DNA of 64,000 nt from Apostichopus japonicus (lineage: Eukaryota > Echinodermata > Holothuroidea > Aspidochirotida > Stichopodidae). The translations under genes and the position numbers were made by a program. Below the pieces are notes generated by a model, which saw only the letters and a program-made list of their open reading frames with translations, made no database searches and was not told where the DNA came from. The stretch covers positions 17,797,001-17,861,000 of the forward strand of contig NC_092561.1 of NCBI RefSeq assembly GCF_037975245.1, written 5' to 3'. Each line of letters begins with the position of its first letter. Position 1 is the stretch's first letter. Below are positions 63,677 through 64,000 of this stretch, in pieces.

Positions 63677-63696
63677 CTGGCGACGAGGTTGGTCGG
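63677..63696 (+). other. Primer-binding site
   Basis: CTGGCGACGAGGTTGGTCGG directly follows the LTR. TGGCGACGAG is a common start of primer-binding sites in animal Ty3/gypsy-like elements. Confidence 0.6.
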
Positions 63697-63746
63697 AAAT
63701 AAAACCTAAGTTCTAAAAAGAGTTCTTACCGGGAGAAGGAGAAACT

Positions 63747-64000
63747 ATGGCTTCCAACATGTTAAAAGTGGAGATTTATGATCCTGATGTGGAAATTTGG
63801 GAATCATACGAGGAACGTTTGATACTGTTTTTCCAAGCAAATGAAGTAGAGGATGATAACAAGAAAGTGGCGACACTTTTGTCTTCAATGGGAGCAAAAG
63901 GCTATGGACTTTTGAAAAATCTTGTATCGCCAGACAAGCCATCATCGAAGAAGTTAAACGAAATTTGTGGGACTTTGAGGGTATACTACAATCCCAAACC
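63747..64000 (+). CDS. Gag polyprotein start, truncated by window edge
   Basis: ATG at 63747 opens a frame that stays open to the edge (84 codons). The peptide has the pattern seen at the N-terminus of many Ty3/gypsy-like Gag proteins: a D-P-D-x-x-x-W-x-S-Y-x-E-R-L segment, then FFQANEV, KKVATLLSSMGAKGYGLLKN and LVSPDKPSSKKLNEI. Family role: assembly of the intracellular virus-like particle. It is not broken within the visible part. Confidence 0.75.
   Translation, partial: MASNMLKVEIYDPDVEIWESYEERLILFFQANEVEDDNKKVATLLSSMGAKGYGLLKNLVSPDKPSSKKLNEICGTLRVYYNPK

Larger units (their letters stand above)
63421..64000 (+). mobile_element. Ty3/gypsy-like LTR retrotransposon, 5' part
   Basis: A 5' LTR (63421-63675), primer-binding site and the start of gag are present; the rest lies beyond the right edge. 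The left boundary coincides with the end of copy B similarity. The open gag frame and clean LTR ends suggest a recent insertion, though the second LTR is needed to judge age. Confidence 0.75.

Overview
This window looks like nuclear DNA from a marine invertebrate animal, possibly an echinoderm-like deuterostome. That assignment is an inference. It rests on intron-bearing animal genes (a nicotinic-type receptor subunit, a BAK-like Bcl-2 family exon, a possible BED-finger exon), low coding density, and a mixed transposon load: a DIRS-1-type element, TTAA-targeting MITEs, tRNA-derived SINEs, Penelope-like fragments, a CR1/L2-like LINE and a Ty3/gypsy-like LTR element. Nothing prokaryotic is present, and no rRNA gene, functional tRNA gene or CRISPR array is seen.

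Layout. 0-0.4 kb: minus-strand exon of a BAK-like protein running off the left edge. 0.67-1.5 kb: 72-bp minisatellite. 2.2-8.55 kb: a decayed DIRS-1-type element on the minus strand whose inverted terminal repeats and internal complementary region are still clear, with two SINEs lodged inside it. 8.6-43 kb: mostly non-coding DNA, very rich in CTGTAC/GTACAG words, with a 1.5-kb minisatellite, a roughly 200-bp dispersed repeat related to the DIRS terminus, three TTAA MITE copies, a 3-kb candidate DNA transposon with a repeated 14-mer at both ends and a six-unit satellite inside, a fold-back element, another TTAA element and four tentative host exons. 43.8-64 kb: a region of different word composition. 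It holds a 5-kb segment duplicated in direct orientation (43.8-49.0 and 58.6-63.4 kb). Copy A carries exon 1 (signal peptide) of a complete seven-exon nicotinic-receptor-like gene (47310-52381). Copy B carries the homologous exon 1 with its ATG changed to GTG and is interrupted by a young-looking Ty3/gypsy-like element that runs off the right edge. A 5'-truncated LINE lies just after the receptor gene.

How the parts relate. The receptor subunit would act at the cell surface in a pentameric cation channel. It keeps the Cys-loop and the cation-type M2, but lacks the loop B tryptophan and the loop C vicinal cysteines, so it is probably not a classical acetylcholine-binding alpha subunit. The most unusual signal is a recurrent pattern of very short insertions built from TGTAC/CTGTA that distinguishes sibling copies of several unrelated repeats in the left two thirds of the window. 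One of them frameshifts the DIRS RNase H reading frame.
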